Positions 12,840 to 23,169 of a stretch of 64,000 nucleotides of DNA are shown one piece after another. Source of the stretch: Artocarpus heterophyllus (taxonomy: Eukaryota > Streptophyta > Magnoliopsida > Rosales > Moraceae); the NCBI GenBank assembly GCA_025403435.1, contig CM046349.1, positions 19,304,004 to 19,368,003 on the forward strand. Direction: 5' to 3'. Positions within the stretch are counted from its first letter, which is position 1; each line of letters starts with the position of its first letter. The notes beneath the pieces are model-generated. The model worked only from the letters and a program-made list of their open reading frames with translations. It was not told where the DNA came from and did no database searches. Both the position numbers and the translations under genes were made by a program.

Positions 12840-13498
12840 AATGTAATAGACTATAGGAGTGATTAAAGGTCAGGCTTTAATCCGTCGAAATGTCACCTTG
12901 ATTGAAATCTCGCACTCGTACTCGAATCATTAACTTTCCTCAGGAAATCGTAATACTCAACTACCTATAACACGTGTCATCATGCGATTGGGAGGCTCCA
13001 AAATATCTCTGCAGTGCTGACGTATGCATCTAATTTGAAAGGAGACCGCCTCGGTTTGAGCAAGAATTTGAAAAGATGTGAAATCCTAGCCCTTGGATCA
13101 GATGGTTCTAAATTGATCTTAACCATCAATCAAACACCTTCGGGCAGTAAATAACATACATTTTCTCTCTCCTCTTCATTTTGCTTCTCTCTCTTCAAAC
13201 TCAAAGCTATTTTCTCTCTATTTCTTAGAGTTTCTCAGTGATTTCCACATAAGATTTCTCTCTTTTCTTTTGATTTTCTTGCGATTTTTTTTTCGTAATC
13301 TTATTTCTCCTCTGATTTTCGAGCATTTTGATACTAAATATACCTAATTTTTTGAGAAAATCAGTGATTGCTGGGCTTGTTTGGCTATCGCGAGTTTAGA
13401 CCTCTCACGAACTATTGAGACCCTTCAGATTTTACGATTCCTTGGTTTCTTGATCTTCAAAACCCTAGATCTCTCTTCAAGAACTTGTTTTTGGGAAA
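12840..13498 (+). promoter_or_regulatory. Promoter-like leader of the antisense gene
   Basis: This stretch lies between the polypurine tract and the antisense ATG and reads like a plant promoter and 5' leader. It has a G-box core, CACGTG, within 'aacacgtgtcat' at 12971-12976, and then a long pyrimidine-rich leader (ttttctctctcctcttc and related runs) at about 13160-13330. No clear TATA box was found. The role is inferred from position and composition; transcription is not shown by sequence alone. Confidence 0.45.
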
Positions 13499-14263
13499 AT
13501 GTCAAAGGCGGTTATCATCAACGGCGAGGACCCTTGGTCGAGCAGTGACGAAAGGGAAATTGATGAAATGATTCGTCAACAATCCATGATCAAATCAGGT
13601 CCTAGAATTGGTGTTGCTGGGACCAGCAGAGAAGCAACAAACCTAGGGGAAGAGCAAAACCGACCAGCAGGTCCCTCTACATGGGTCAATCAAAATGAAT
13701 TGCTCGAAAAAAGAAAGTATATTTCTCCCACAAAAGGAGTATCATTTTTTACAAAGAATGCGGAGTCCATCTTGACAGAGGGGGATTTACTAACAATAAG
13801 ATTGAAGTATGGAATCCCACCCTCAATCAAAATACGTTTGCCATATCCAAGGGAACGACCAGATACACAAAATGACAATTGATTTTGTGTATACGCCAAA
13901 TGGTTTGAGCTTAGCCTCTGACTGCCAATTCCAGAGTTATGATCGAGATTGTCGGCCATTTCTACATCTCCATGACTCGACCAATGCCAAACAGAATTCA
14001 GCTACTGATAGCCTTGATGGTTCTAATCGAAGAGGCTGGGATCAACTTTGATATTTACGACTTTGCTCGGTGCTACTATTTAAAGCCAAACAGCAAAAGC
14101 TTAGGTCAATTCTACTCCGTGCACTGATAGTTGAAGCAAGTAATAACAGAATTTGTTAACACTGATAGACATTAGGAAGAGAGATACTTCTTTATGTCGA
14201 TCAATCGCGATTCTTTTGAACTTACTACTCGATTCCCCTTTTCATTTGCTTTTGGTCATATTG

Positions 14264-14334
14264 GTAAGCACCAACACTTGCATTTATCTCAAGCAATAAT
14301 TCCAACTAATCTTAAGTGCTACCTTTCTTTGTAG
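14264..14334 (+). other. Intron 1 of the antisense gene
   Basis: A 71-bp intron with donor TTG|GTAAGC and acceptor TTTGTAG|ATT. Removing it joins AFGHI to DYKLNLSAP in phase (a split GAT codon). It would not be spliced from the minus-strand genomic RNA, which explains how an intron can survive in a retroelement. Confidence 0.7.
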
Positions 14335-15020
14335 ATTACAAGCTAAACCTTTCAGCCCCAATTGGCGAGAGGTTCCTAGTGAGGTTAAAAACACTCCTCA
14401 CTCTAAAGGGAAGGACTTGGGCCAAAATCTGGTAACTGGATCGACTCGAGAAGTCGTCAATTTGGAAGTGCTTCAAAGAAATTCCTATAGGTATTCTTAT
14501 TCAATTTCCAAAACGAGTCAACTGGGTCTTTATCTACCATGGTGCACTTCAGCGGCTGTACGGTCCGTCAAAATATATTACTCCTCTATCTAATAAATAC
14601 GTTGTTCTTGCAGACACAACACTATCAGCCATGAGGATAAAATTGCCTTCAGTTGGAGAAATGAGGAGGAAGAAAGCTGCTAACAAAGTAGCAAAGAGGG
14701 CTGATATTGGCGAACCTTCAATCCAGAAAAAGGTAACCCTTCCAACCGATTCGTCCAATCTTCCTCCACCTCCTCCCTTTGACATACAGCCCCCACCGTC
14801 AAAGAAAAGAAAAGAGACACAGCCTTTTGCTTTGACCAAGGACATCGAAACAAGGGTCCCCGAGAAAACCCTTGACGTCCTAGAGGATGTCAACATAATT
14901 CAAGACAAGGAGGCAGCGACAAGAGCAGCTGTAAATTTCTACTTCAACAAGGATAAGGAGCTTCTCATTAGGAAGCCATTTTCTTGGCTTTATAATGAAT
15001 CGGCCGCAACTATGGGACAA

Positions 15021-15100
15021 GTAAATCGCCAAATTGTGTTTATTCTGGTTGGCTATGTTTATATCATTTTATACTAAATTCCTTTTTGTACATCTTGCAG
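15021..15100 (+). other. Intron 2 of the antisense gene
   Basis: An 80-bp, T-rich intron with donor CAA|GTAAAT and acceptor CATCTTGCAG|GCT. Joining the flanks gives ATMGQ-ALLLHNLF in phase 0 with the downstream coiled coil. Confidence 0.7.
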
Positions 15101-15869
15101 GCTCTTTTGCTCCACAATCTCTTCGCGAACAAGGCTACTCATAAATACGAGCAAGAGCTTTTGAAAAATAAGGAGCTTAGAGAAGAGCTTAGGAAGGTAA
15201 AAGCTGAGAGAAATGACAAGAAAAAGGAACTTAATGATGCAGCCGATGCACTGAACAGGTCGAACGAAAAGGTGTTGAGCTTGGCAAGTAGCCTTCGACT
15301 TTCCGAAGAGAAAGTCGATAACTTGAAGAAAACAGTAGATGCCAAGGACAAAGACATCGAAGAAATAAAGGAGCAGCTTCCTGAAGTCCATGGCACTTCC
15401 TCCTTCAAGGCATGAGTCGAGGCCTTATTAGAGTTCAAGCCAGACAAACTCAGCGCTAAAGAGATCGATAAAGAGATCAAGGAATTGCAAGAGCTGCAGT
15501 CGCCAAATGACTAGGCTATTCAGGTCGTCGACAAAGGCGAGTCGGCCTGCCAGGATATTCTTGTCGATCCTACCGCTCTTGAGCCAAGTAACGTTTCAAA
15601 ATCAAGTGGCAAAGTCACAGAGCCCCCCATTGTCGAGCTTATTGAAGGCGAAAATGTTTAACCTGTGGAGGGAGGAAATTCTATGAAAAAACTCGTTTCT
15701 GTTTATATTTGAACAATTTGTACCCTATTTGTTCAATTTGTGTCAAATAGCTTTATTTCTTCAATTTGTATCAAATTTCATTTCATCAATTCAGCTTTAG
15801 ATTACTAGAGCTTTCATATATTGTGTTTGAGATATGCCTTGAAATGATAAAATTATTACAAACAGTTTA

Positions 15870-16480
15870 AGTGGATCCAAAAGGATCAATGTAGATCGAC
15901 TGAGCCATTATGATGGCGTATAAACTCTTGAGTCAATCGAGCCATGTAATAGGCATAGACAATGGAGATAGTAATGTGAGATCAAATTTTAGAAGTTGAT
16001 CGAATTCAATGCCATGAAGATGGCGGTATGAGATCAAACTCTGGAAGAGTTGACCGAAATCACCGATGTTTAAGCCCTGATTACAACACTAGTTCAATGA
16101 GGACAGTTTTGGATCAAATTGATCGAATCCAAAGAGCCATGAACATGGAGATGCAAAATTGTTCAGATCGAGCAGGTCGAGTCCAAGAAATAGAGATCGC
16201 GACACGAGTGTTCAGATCGAGCTTGTCGAGTCTGAGGTTAAGCCATGAAAATGGCAATACGAGAGCGTTCAGATCGAGCTGGTCGAGTCTAAAGTCATGA
16301 AGATTGCGATGCAAATTTTAGTTCAAATCGAGCTGGTCAAGTCCAAGACATAAAGATAACGTCCCAAAATTGAGTTCGGATCGAGCTGGTCGAGTCTGAA
16401 TTTGAGACATCAAGATGGTGTCACAAAATTGAGTTCAGATCGAGCTAATCGTGTCCAAAGTTGTACCATAAGGATAGCTT
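15870..16480 (-). repeat. Degenerate tandem repeats in the Tat 3'UTR
   Basis: Units of about 60 bp share the core 'ttcagatcgagctggtcgagtc' and a second half like 'catgaagatggcgatacaaaa'. At least six cores can be counted between 16020 and 16460, with weaker ones back to about 15880. The block lies between the integrase end and the antisense gene, where Tat elements are known to carry variable satellite-like repeats. The open frames at 16028-16300 and 16114-16314 come from these repeats. Confidence 0.8.
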
Positions 16481-16649
16481 TGTTAGAGCAAGTTTAGCCC
16501 GAGAACAACTTGGCAATGATCCTGGGAAAATAAAATTTGAATTCGTAAAGTGGTTGCACTCGTTTATAGTCCACGAGCTGCCTACATACCCATATGTGTA
16601 GGGATCAAGCCAAATATAGTTCAATTACACAAGTCAAAGTAAATAAAAC

Positions 16650-17910
16650 AAAATCTAGGATTGTTACATGTAATACTTCCTTAGATGATTCGTATTCTAG
16701 CTCTTGCTAATGAGCGATCCATCTAGCTTCTACAATTTGTATACCTTGTCTCAAATGACAGACTGAATTTGATAAGGGTCTTCCAATTAGTCGCCAGTTT
16801 CCTAGCATAAGCTTCTTTCATATTCTAAAAAACCTTTCGGAGTATGAGTTCGCCCTGGTGGAACCTCCTAACTTTTACTTTCTGGTTCTAATACCTAGCC
16901 ACTGATTATTGGTAACATCCGAGGTGATAAAAGGCATTGTCCCTCTTCTCATCTATCAAATCCAATGTATCCTGTAGCATTTTGTCATTCTTCGCTTCGT
17001 TCAGGAGGGAGTAATCAACCCGAAGATCTCGAGCAACTATACCAGCAGGGATGACAGCTTCTATTCCATGCACGAGTGAAGAAGGGGATTCGTTAGTCGC
17101 CCTTCTTAGAGTCGTTCGGTAGGCCCAATGCACCATTGGGAGCTCCTCGACCCATTACCCTTTCCTAGCTTTTATTTTCTTCTTGAGGTTCTTCATGATC
17201 ATGTTATTCATTGCTTCTACTTGCTCATTTCCTTACAGATACCTCGGTGTGGAAAAGCTTAAAATAATGCCCCGGTCATGACAGAACTTCTTGAAGGATG
17301 AGGAGATGAATTGGGAGCCATTATCGGTGACGATCTCCCTTAGTCCTCCGAACTAACAAATAATGTTCCTCCAAATGTATCTTTTGACATCTTGCTCTTT
17401 AACATCCACAAATGCTTCGGCTTCAACCTATTTAGAGAAATAATCTGTAAGGACGAAGAGATTCTTCACTTGCCCAGGAGCAGGAGGGAACAATCCAACC
17501 ACGTCTATTGAGTACTTTATGAACGAGTATGGCAAACTGATCGAGGAAAGTTCCTCAGTAGGTTGGTGAACTATGGGTGCATGTCTTTGGCAGCTATCAC
17601 ATTTTCGAGCGAAGTTCTCACAATCGCTCTACATTGTTGGCCAATAGACTCCCTACCTCTTAACTTTGTTGCACAACAATCTTCCTCTAAAGTGGTTACC
17701 ACACTAACCTTCATGTACTTCTTGAATGACCTTTTCGACTTCATCTTCTCCTAGGCAACGGAGGTAAGGACTTGCGAAGGATCACTTGTAAAGCCTATCA
17801 TCAATCAAGCAGTATCGTGCAGCTTGGACTTTTATTTTTCTCGCCATCTACTTCTCTAGTAGCCACCCGTCGCATATGTACATCTCAATGGGCATCCTCC
17901 AATCGTCCCT
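16650..17910 (-). pseudogene. Tat gypsy integrase, broken
   Basis: On the minus strand, in order, it shows a CDSCQRHAPIVHQP zinc-binding remnant near 17600-17560 and the catalytic core start at 17520-17400 (FIKYSIDVVGLFPPAPGQVKN). [20 protein letters not shown] follows near 17340-17270, which keeps the second catalytic Asp. Next come EQVEAMNNMIMKNLKKKIKA and an open stretch at 17136-16906 with HWAYRTTLRRATNESPSSLVHG. The C-terminal domain (GD-LEDPYQI and KLDGSLAR) runs to about 16680. Stops at several points show that it is inactive. These motifs are diagnostic of gypsy, not copia, integrase. Confidence 0.88.
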
Positions 17911-17999
17911 TGGGTCAACATAGTTGGACTTCTCTATCGTGTCAATGCTAGGATTGTCAATTCGTTCCAAGGGAATGATTCTCCTCTCACTGACCTCGA

Positions 18000-18540
18000 C
18001 TAAAGATCCCAAATAGGCAAGTGCATCGGCTCTTGTGTTGTGTTCTCGAGGGACATGCTTTTTGTCAAATGGTCAAACTGAGACTTGAGCTTGTTAACCA
18101 GCTTCAAGTATGCAAGCATCTTCTCGTCTCGGGCTTCAAAGTCTCCATTTATCTGGTTAATGATTAAAGTGGAGTCGCTCTCCACAACGAGTTTAGAAAC
18201 TCGATGGCCCATTTCATCATTCTTTCGGAGATGTCCGGTTTGTGTAAAATAGCTCGTATAGGATAAGATGACAACACCACAATAGTGTGTCCTTGAAAAT
18301 ATGGATGGAGTTTTTAAGGTGACATGATAAATGCAAGGGCTAGCTTCTCAATAATAGAGTACCGCATTTCAGCATCCAGCATGGTGTGACTTGTGAAAAA
18401 ACTGGTTTTTAGATGGCATCTTCCTCGCGGATTGGGGCTAAACTCACCGTAATTTTTGAAAAACCCAAGTACAACAGGATCGATGGGGTAGTCAAGTATC
18501 TCTTCAAATCTTGGAACACTTCCTTGCATCATTCATTCCA
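18000..18540 (-). pseudogene. Tat gypsy RNase H region (pol RNase H plus extra aRNH-like domain), broken
   Basis: The piece at 18532-18314 contains TMLDAEMRYSIIEKLALAF, which is the pol-type RNase H signature after RT. The next piece, 18212-18000, has KLVVESDSTLIINQINGDF and EARDEKMLAYL. That matches the additional RNase H found after the first one in Tat-lineage elements, including the Asp of the ESDS motif. The two pieces are in different frames. This supports the Tat assignment. Confidence 0.75.
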
Positions 18541-18589
18541 TTCAAATTTTTTATTTTTCTTGAGCAACTTGAAGAAAGGAAGACATCGA

Positions 18590-19215
18590 TCAGTGGACCG
18601 GGCTACGAATTAACTGAGGGTGGTGACTCGACCAGTAAGTTTTTGAATCTCGTGCTTAGTTCTCAGTGACAACATTAGTTGGATGGCTTTGATCTGGTCT
18701 AGGTTCGCTTCAATTCCCCTTTTCGTGACGAGGTAACCTAGGAACATACCACTCGCCACTCCAAAAGTGCACTTCTCTGGATTCAGCTTCATGCCATAAT
18801 TTTAAAGAAAGTCAAAGCATTCTTGTAGATATTGGACATGGAGATGGGCCTGCAAAGACTTGACCAACATGTCATCAATGTATACTTTCATATTCTTACC
18901 AATTTGTTGTTCGAACATCATGTTGACAGCCTCTGGTAGGTGGATCCTGCGTTCTTCAAGCCGAATGGCATAACCTTAAAACAAAGATCCCTTGTTCAAT
19001 AATCAAAGCAGTCATCTCCTGGTCATCCAGGTGTAGAAGGATCTGATTATAGCTAGAGAATGCATTGAGAAAGCTTAAGATTTCATGGCCAGTCGTAGCA
19101 TCGATGAGTCGATCGATATGTGGCGACGAGTAACTGTCCTTTGGGCAGGCTTTATTTAAATCCATGAAATCAATGCACATTCACCACTTCCCATTCTTTT
19201 TCTTCACAATCACCA
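18590..19215 (-). pseudogene. Tat gypsy reverse transcriptase, broken
   Basis: Minus-strand pieces carry CIDFMDLNKACPKDSYSSPHID and SFLNAFSSYNQILLHLDDQEMTA (19180-18956), a remnant of the catalytic YxDD block as VYIDDMLVKSL-like text near 18890-18850, and [21 protein letters not shown] with [13 protein letters not shown] (18792-18610). The order is that of gypsy RT fingers, palm and thumb. Frameshifts separate the pieces. Confidence 0.9.
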
Positions 19216-19620
19216 TGCTGGCGAGCCAATCCGGGTACTGTATAGGACAAATTAACCCGACCTCGAGTAGTCTCCTCACTTCATCCTTCACGATGTTGTT
19301 ACACTCAATTCCAAGTTTTCTCATCTTCTGCCAGATAGGTTTGTGGTCTAGATTGACATTAAGTCAATGCAAGATTATGCTCAGATTGATTCCTGGCATA
19401 TCTACATGGGACCAAGCGAAACGATCGATGTTAGCTTTAAGGAAATCAATAATTTTGGATTTTCTTTCAAGGTCAAGTTGTGACCCGATCTTCACTGTAT
19501 GTCTTTCATCTCTTGGATCGATTTGTACGTCATCAAACTAGTCCAAAACTGATTCGATGCAGTCTTGACTGTTCGATCCGTCCTGCTGACATAACAACTC
19601 CTTGCTGCCTCCTGGCTTCC

Positions 19621-20562
19621 TCAGATCTCTCTAATGCTTGGCTTCGTCAAAAACCTAATTATTTGGTGGTATGCTGAGGGGACAACCATCATGGCATGTG
19701 TCCAAGGCTGCTCCATAATGATATTATACCCCGAAGGGTAATCCATAACTAGCAAACTGGTCAACTTGTTTTCTCCTGCTGCATATACTAGAAGTTCAAT
19801 TCTCCCAATGGCTGTTGTTGCTTCGCCATTGAAACCCACCAATGATGTGGGGGATTTCTTGATCTCCCTTTTGTCGATTTCCATCTTGTTTAGCGTTGGG
19901 AGGAACAAAATATTAGTGGAACTTCCATTGTCAACTAATATTCTACCAATTTCACAATTCGTAATGTTTAATTTGATAACAAGAGTGTCATCATGTGGAG
20001 TATCAAACTTGAATGCCTCGTTACTGCGAAATGAAATAACATGCTCGCCGCACTCATCAGCCAACAAGCTGACAGTCGCTTGATTGGCTCTTCTTTGGTG
20101 CACCTTCATTTGGTTGATAGAATCGCCATTAAAGATAGAGCCCCTACAAATGGCTCCAATTACCTTTCTGACTAGTGGTGGTGATGGCGTCTTCTCTTGG
20201 GATCGTTGGTCTTTTTGTTCTCCTCGCTCTTTGTCGAGCCCATATATTTTTCTTCCTCGTTCAGAGAGGTACTCCCTTGGATGCCCTTTCTTGAGCAGTT
20301 CTACGATCTCCGATCGCAAGGCTTTGCAATCGACTGTCAGATGCCCCATATCTCGATGAAACGTTCAATACTTTGACTGGTTGCGTGAACAGTTTGAGGC
20401 CATCTTATTTGGCCACCTGACGTAATCTTTGCCTTCAAGCTGAGCGACCAGTTCAGATGGTGATATGCTGAGGGCGTACCTTGGAGGCGACAGTGGTCTG
20501 GTCGTAAATCGTGAATGTCTTTTTTCCTCCTCCACTCCCTCTTTGGGGGTGTCCTTGTCCAT
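19621..20562 (-). pseudogene. Tat gypsy gag C-terminus and aspartic protease
   Basis: The 242-codon open frame at 20349-19621 begins inside the gag tail (HLTVDCKALRSEIVELLKKGH) and contains the protease active site RILVDNGSSTNILF, where the usual D-S/T-G reads D-N-G. It continues through SLVGFNGEATTAIGRIEL and LVMDYPSGYNIIM. Upstream, 20562-20365 is more gag sequence (SISPSELVAQLEGKDYVRWP). The altered active-site triad suggests that the protease is dead. Gag homology stops near 20565, and the rest of gag is absent. Confidence 0.88.
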
Positions 20563-20565
20563 CCT

Positions 20566-21566
20566 TTATCAAAAAAGGTTACTTTTTGGGGGAGGAATGA
20601 ATGGCTTTTTTTGTTGTATTTGATTTATTTTTTATCAAAAATAAAATTATTATTATGATATTACTAAAATATCCCTTATATTTTAGTCATGTGCTATGTA
20701 CATGATCCTTTTATTAAGGAAGTGTCTGGCATAGTGATTAAAACCATTAGTTAGAACTGCAAGCACTGTAGTATGTGAGAGTTTTACATTGTAGCAACTT
20801 TTTTGCTTTTATTATAGTATGTAAGAATTTTACACTATTCCTAACTGAAAAGTTGATTAGAACCAATTAATGTCAAACAGGCTATAAAATTTAACAACAT
20901 TTTGTTAATTTGGGTCCCTTTGCATATTACAGCTTTTAAAAAAAAATTGAGAACCAAATTGCACATTTTAAAAAACACTTGGGGCCTTTTGAACAAGTTA
21001 CCCTTTTTTTGGGAAACGATTTTTACGCACATTTTCATGATTTCCTTTTTCCTTTTTTTGCAACTTTTTTCCCCTTTTGAATTAGTTACTACTTGGCACT
21101 TGCCAAAGGACGGATAATTTTTTGACAAATTAAAGACATATTTAAAATTTTTGGAAACTTTTATGAGTGAATTTTTTTTTTTAACACGTCCTACCTCAAC
21201 TCCATCTTTCTCCACCATTAGTATTTGGTTTGCTTATTGACAAGAATGAAAATTTTAATGTCGATAAAAATATCAAATATTTGTTACGATATTAACATTG
21301 ACGTTGAAAATGATCATTAGTTAAGATGATTTTAGGCTTTAAGTCCTTTGGTTAGTGGTTGATTACAATCTACATGGTAGAATGTTAGATAATGATGTAG
21401 GCGTGGGGCAACTAATTCTACCTAAAGTTGTAACTGATAAGAGAGTACAATTAAATCCTCTAAATACTAAGGAACCACTTGCTTGGACCATAATGAGTCG
21501 CTTAAGAATCTATGGACACACCGAATAAATAGGTTTAGACACTTCTTCAAGATACAAACGACGAAA
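20566..21566. other. Non-coding AT-rich DNA right of the Tat break
   Basis: No gene seen. Frames at 20841-21218 and 20902-21117 overlap on opposite strands and consist of low-complexity Lys/Phe-rich text. Short stretches such as 'agtatgtgagagttttacattgtagc' recur, diverged, near 22710, which points to old repeats. Confidence 0.4.
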
Positions 21567-21975
21567 GGGTCTGTTTGAAATTGTTTGTGTTTTTGTTTTT
21601 GAGCAAGAGAAGAAAAAAATAATAAATTAAAGCTTTTTAATTAGTGTTTGAATAGTGTGTGAAAAAGTGCTTTTTAATCAGAAGTGTTTTTGAACTTGTT
21701 TGGTTTAATACATCAAAAGTTCTTATTGTTAAAAAAAAAAAAAAGCAATGTAATATAACGTAAGGATAGAGTTGGGAATATACAATTTGTTATTCACATG
21801 TATAAGGTTAAAAGGGTAAACAAGAAAGCTTTCCATAAGCACCAAAGAAACGGCTTATTTCAAATGTGTTTATAAAAGCCAAAAGTACAAACAGCTTATA
21901 CATCTAAACAAGTTCCAAAATAGTTTTTGGGCAATAAATCAAAACAACTTATTTTAAGCCATTCTAAATGAGGCC
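21567..21975. mobile_element. MITE-like element
   Basis: It begins GGGTCTGTTTGAAATTG and ends in the complement of GGCCTCATTTAGAATGG. Both ends are of the kind seen at termini of small plant DNA transposons, and the body is non-coding (about 409 bp). The terminal match is only partial and no target duplication is clear. Confidence 0.42.
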
Positions 21976-22056
21976 AAGTCGTCTCTTAAGTTCAAGTATG
22001 CCCCAACATTAAACACAATGAAGAGATTCCTTACAGGAAAATACACTTAAAAATTT

Positions 22057-22598
22057 TACCCGTTTGATAGTGTTTTCAAAATGCATGAAAATGGTTTTAT
22101 TTTAGAAAATGAAAATTTTTAGAAAATTGTGTTGAGAATGCTTTTGAAATTTTTGCCTCAAAAAACATGCAAAAACTTTTTTAAAAATTTTCAAAATAAT
22201 ACCAAACAGATTCTATTTTTGGGGTGTCTCACTGCACAACTCCCTTAGTCACACCTCTTAAAAATAGTTAAAAATAAAAAACAAATTATTGGCAGGAAAA
22301 AAGAAAGTAACAATAATTGTACATAAAATTTCTCTTGATCCTTAAGCCATTTAAAAGTCCCATTGACCCATTTTTGAAAAAAAAAAAAAAAGTTGTTGGC
22401 CCTCGTCCTATATTTGAAAATTTTTTCCCATGTGATACTATCCAGTTTGGTGTTATTTTAAGAATTTTTGAAAATATTTTTGCATGTTTTTTGAGACAAA
22501 AATTTCAAGAACACTCTCAGCATAATTTTTCAAAAAATTCTCATTTTTTTAAAACAAAACTATTTTCATTTTTTTTGAAAATACTATCAAATGGACCC
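22057..22598. repeat. Large inverted repeat: two MITE-like arms of about 155 bp
   Basis: The left arm (22057-22210) and the complement of the right arm (22442-22598) share the order GTTTGATAGT, TTTTCAAAA, GAAAATGGTTTT, AAATTTTTG, CTCAAAAAACATGCAAAAA and ACACCAAAC or its variants. Each arm also has its own short inverted ends (TTTGATAGT...ACCAAAC). The spacer is about 231 bp. So this is either two inverted copies of a short MITE or one foldback element. The frame at 22317-22616 lies inside it and is not a gene. Confidence 0.8.
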
Positions 22599-23169
22599 AT
22601 TACACTACTTACTTAATACGTGTAGACAAATAGTAAAGCAGGATAGATGTTCCAAGCTAGACTGTGGGAACTAAGTAAAGATTTTACATGTTATAATAAA
22701 TTGCTATAGAGTAAAACTTTCACATACTATAATACTCAGATTTAAAACTAAATTTCAAAAATCCTAGCAATGTGTGTTTGTAATTTTTATGCATGTATAT
22801 ACGTACCATATAGAATGTATGATATGATGAGCCTTTTTCATTTAATTCTACTTTTTGTAGCAAATAAATTGTTTATATTTATTTGGACCATTTTCAATTT
22901 AGATGTCAATACTAATGCTTTATTAGCCACCATAAAATTTTAAAAAAAAATTGATGTATTATTTTATTTTGCACTTCAATGCATAATGGTCTTTGAAATG
23001 TCATATTTGTCTTTTGTATAAAACTTTGAAACTTGTAAAAGTAAACTTGTAATATTAAAATAATTAAAAAACAAAAATGTTGTAACTATTAAAGCAAAAA
23101 ATCAATCTATCAATTAATAGAATTCAAATCCAATGTTGTATACTAACTTAATGGTAAATTTGCTACTAA

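Larger units (their letters stand above)
13499..15660 (+). pseudogene. Antisense gene of the Tat element, PF04195-like ('putative gypsy type transposon'), 3 exons, broken
   Basis: Oriented against the pol genes. The ATG at 13499 opens a 127-codon frame that ends in a stop at 13880. Homology continues past it as FVYAKWFELSL and LPIPEL, then after a frameshift as ISMTRPMPNRIQLLIALMV and FARCYYLKPN (13939-14127). That matches the 'putative gypsy type transposon' domain of plants. RYFFMSINRDSFEL leads to an intron at 14264-14334 (gtaagc...tttgtag). Exon 2 carries DYKLNLSAPIGERFLVR and a basic, proline-rich stretch with KKRK. A second intron lies at 15021-15100 (gtaaat...cttgcag). Exon 3 is a Lys/Glu-rich coiled coil (15101-15412), with reading homology on to 15660 past two stops. 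The family's biochemical function is unknown. Its place between pol and 3' LTR is typical of Tat elements. Confidence 0.75.
12201..20565 (-). mobile_element. Ty3/gypsy element, Tat lineage, 5'-truncated, with antisense gene
   Basis: Read on the minus strand this is a Tat-type element from the gag C-terminus to the 3' LTR. It holds gag end and protease (20562-19621), RT (19200-18600), two RNase H segments (18540-18000), integrase (17900-16650), a tandem-repeat 3'UTR (16480-15870), an antisense gene on the plus strand (13499-15660), a polypurine tract and the 3' LTR. Most of gag, the primer site and the 5' LTR are missing: gag homology stops near 20565 and unrelated sequence follows. All coding parts carry stops and frameshifts, so the element cannot move by itself. 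Confidence 0.88.

Noticed and set aside
14549..14896. 115-codon minus-strand frame
   Set aside because: It lies opposite the antisense-gene exon 2, which has homology and splice sites; this frame has no domain.
15074..15480. Minus-strand frames of 105 and 113 codons rich in Ser/Leu
   Set aside because: They are the complement of the coiled-coil exon 3.
20841..21218. 125-codon minus-strand Lys/Phe-rich frame
   Set aside because: It is a low-complexity translation of A/T runs, overlapped by an equally plausible frame on the other strand.
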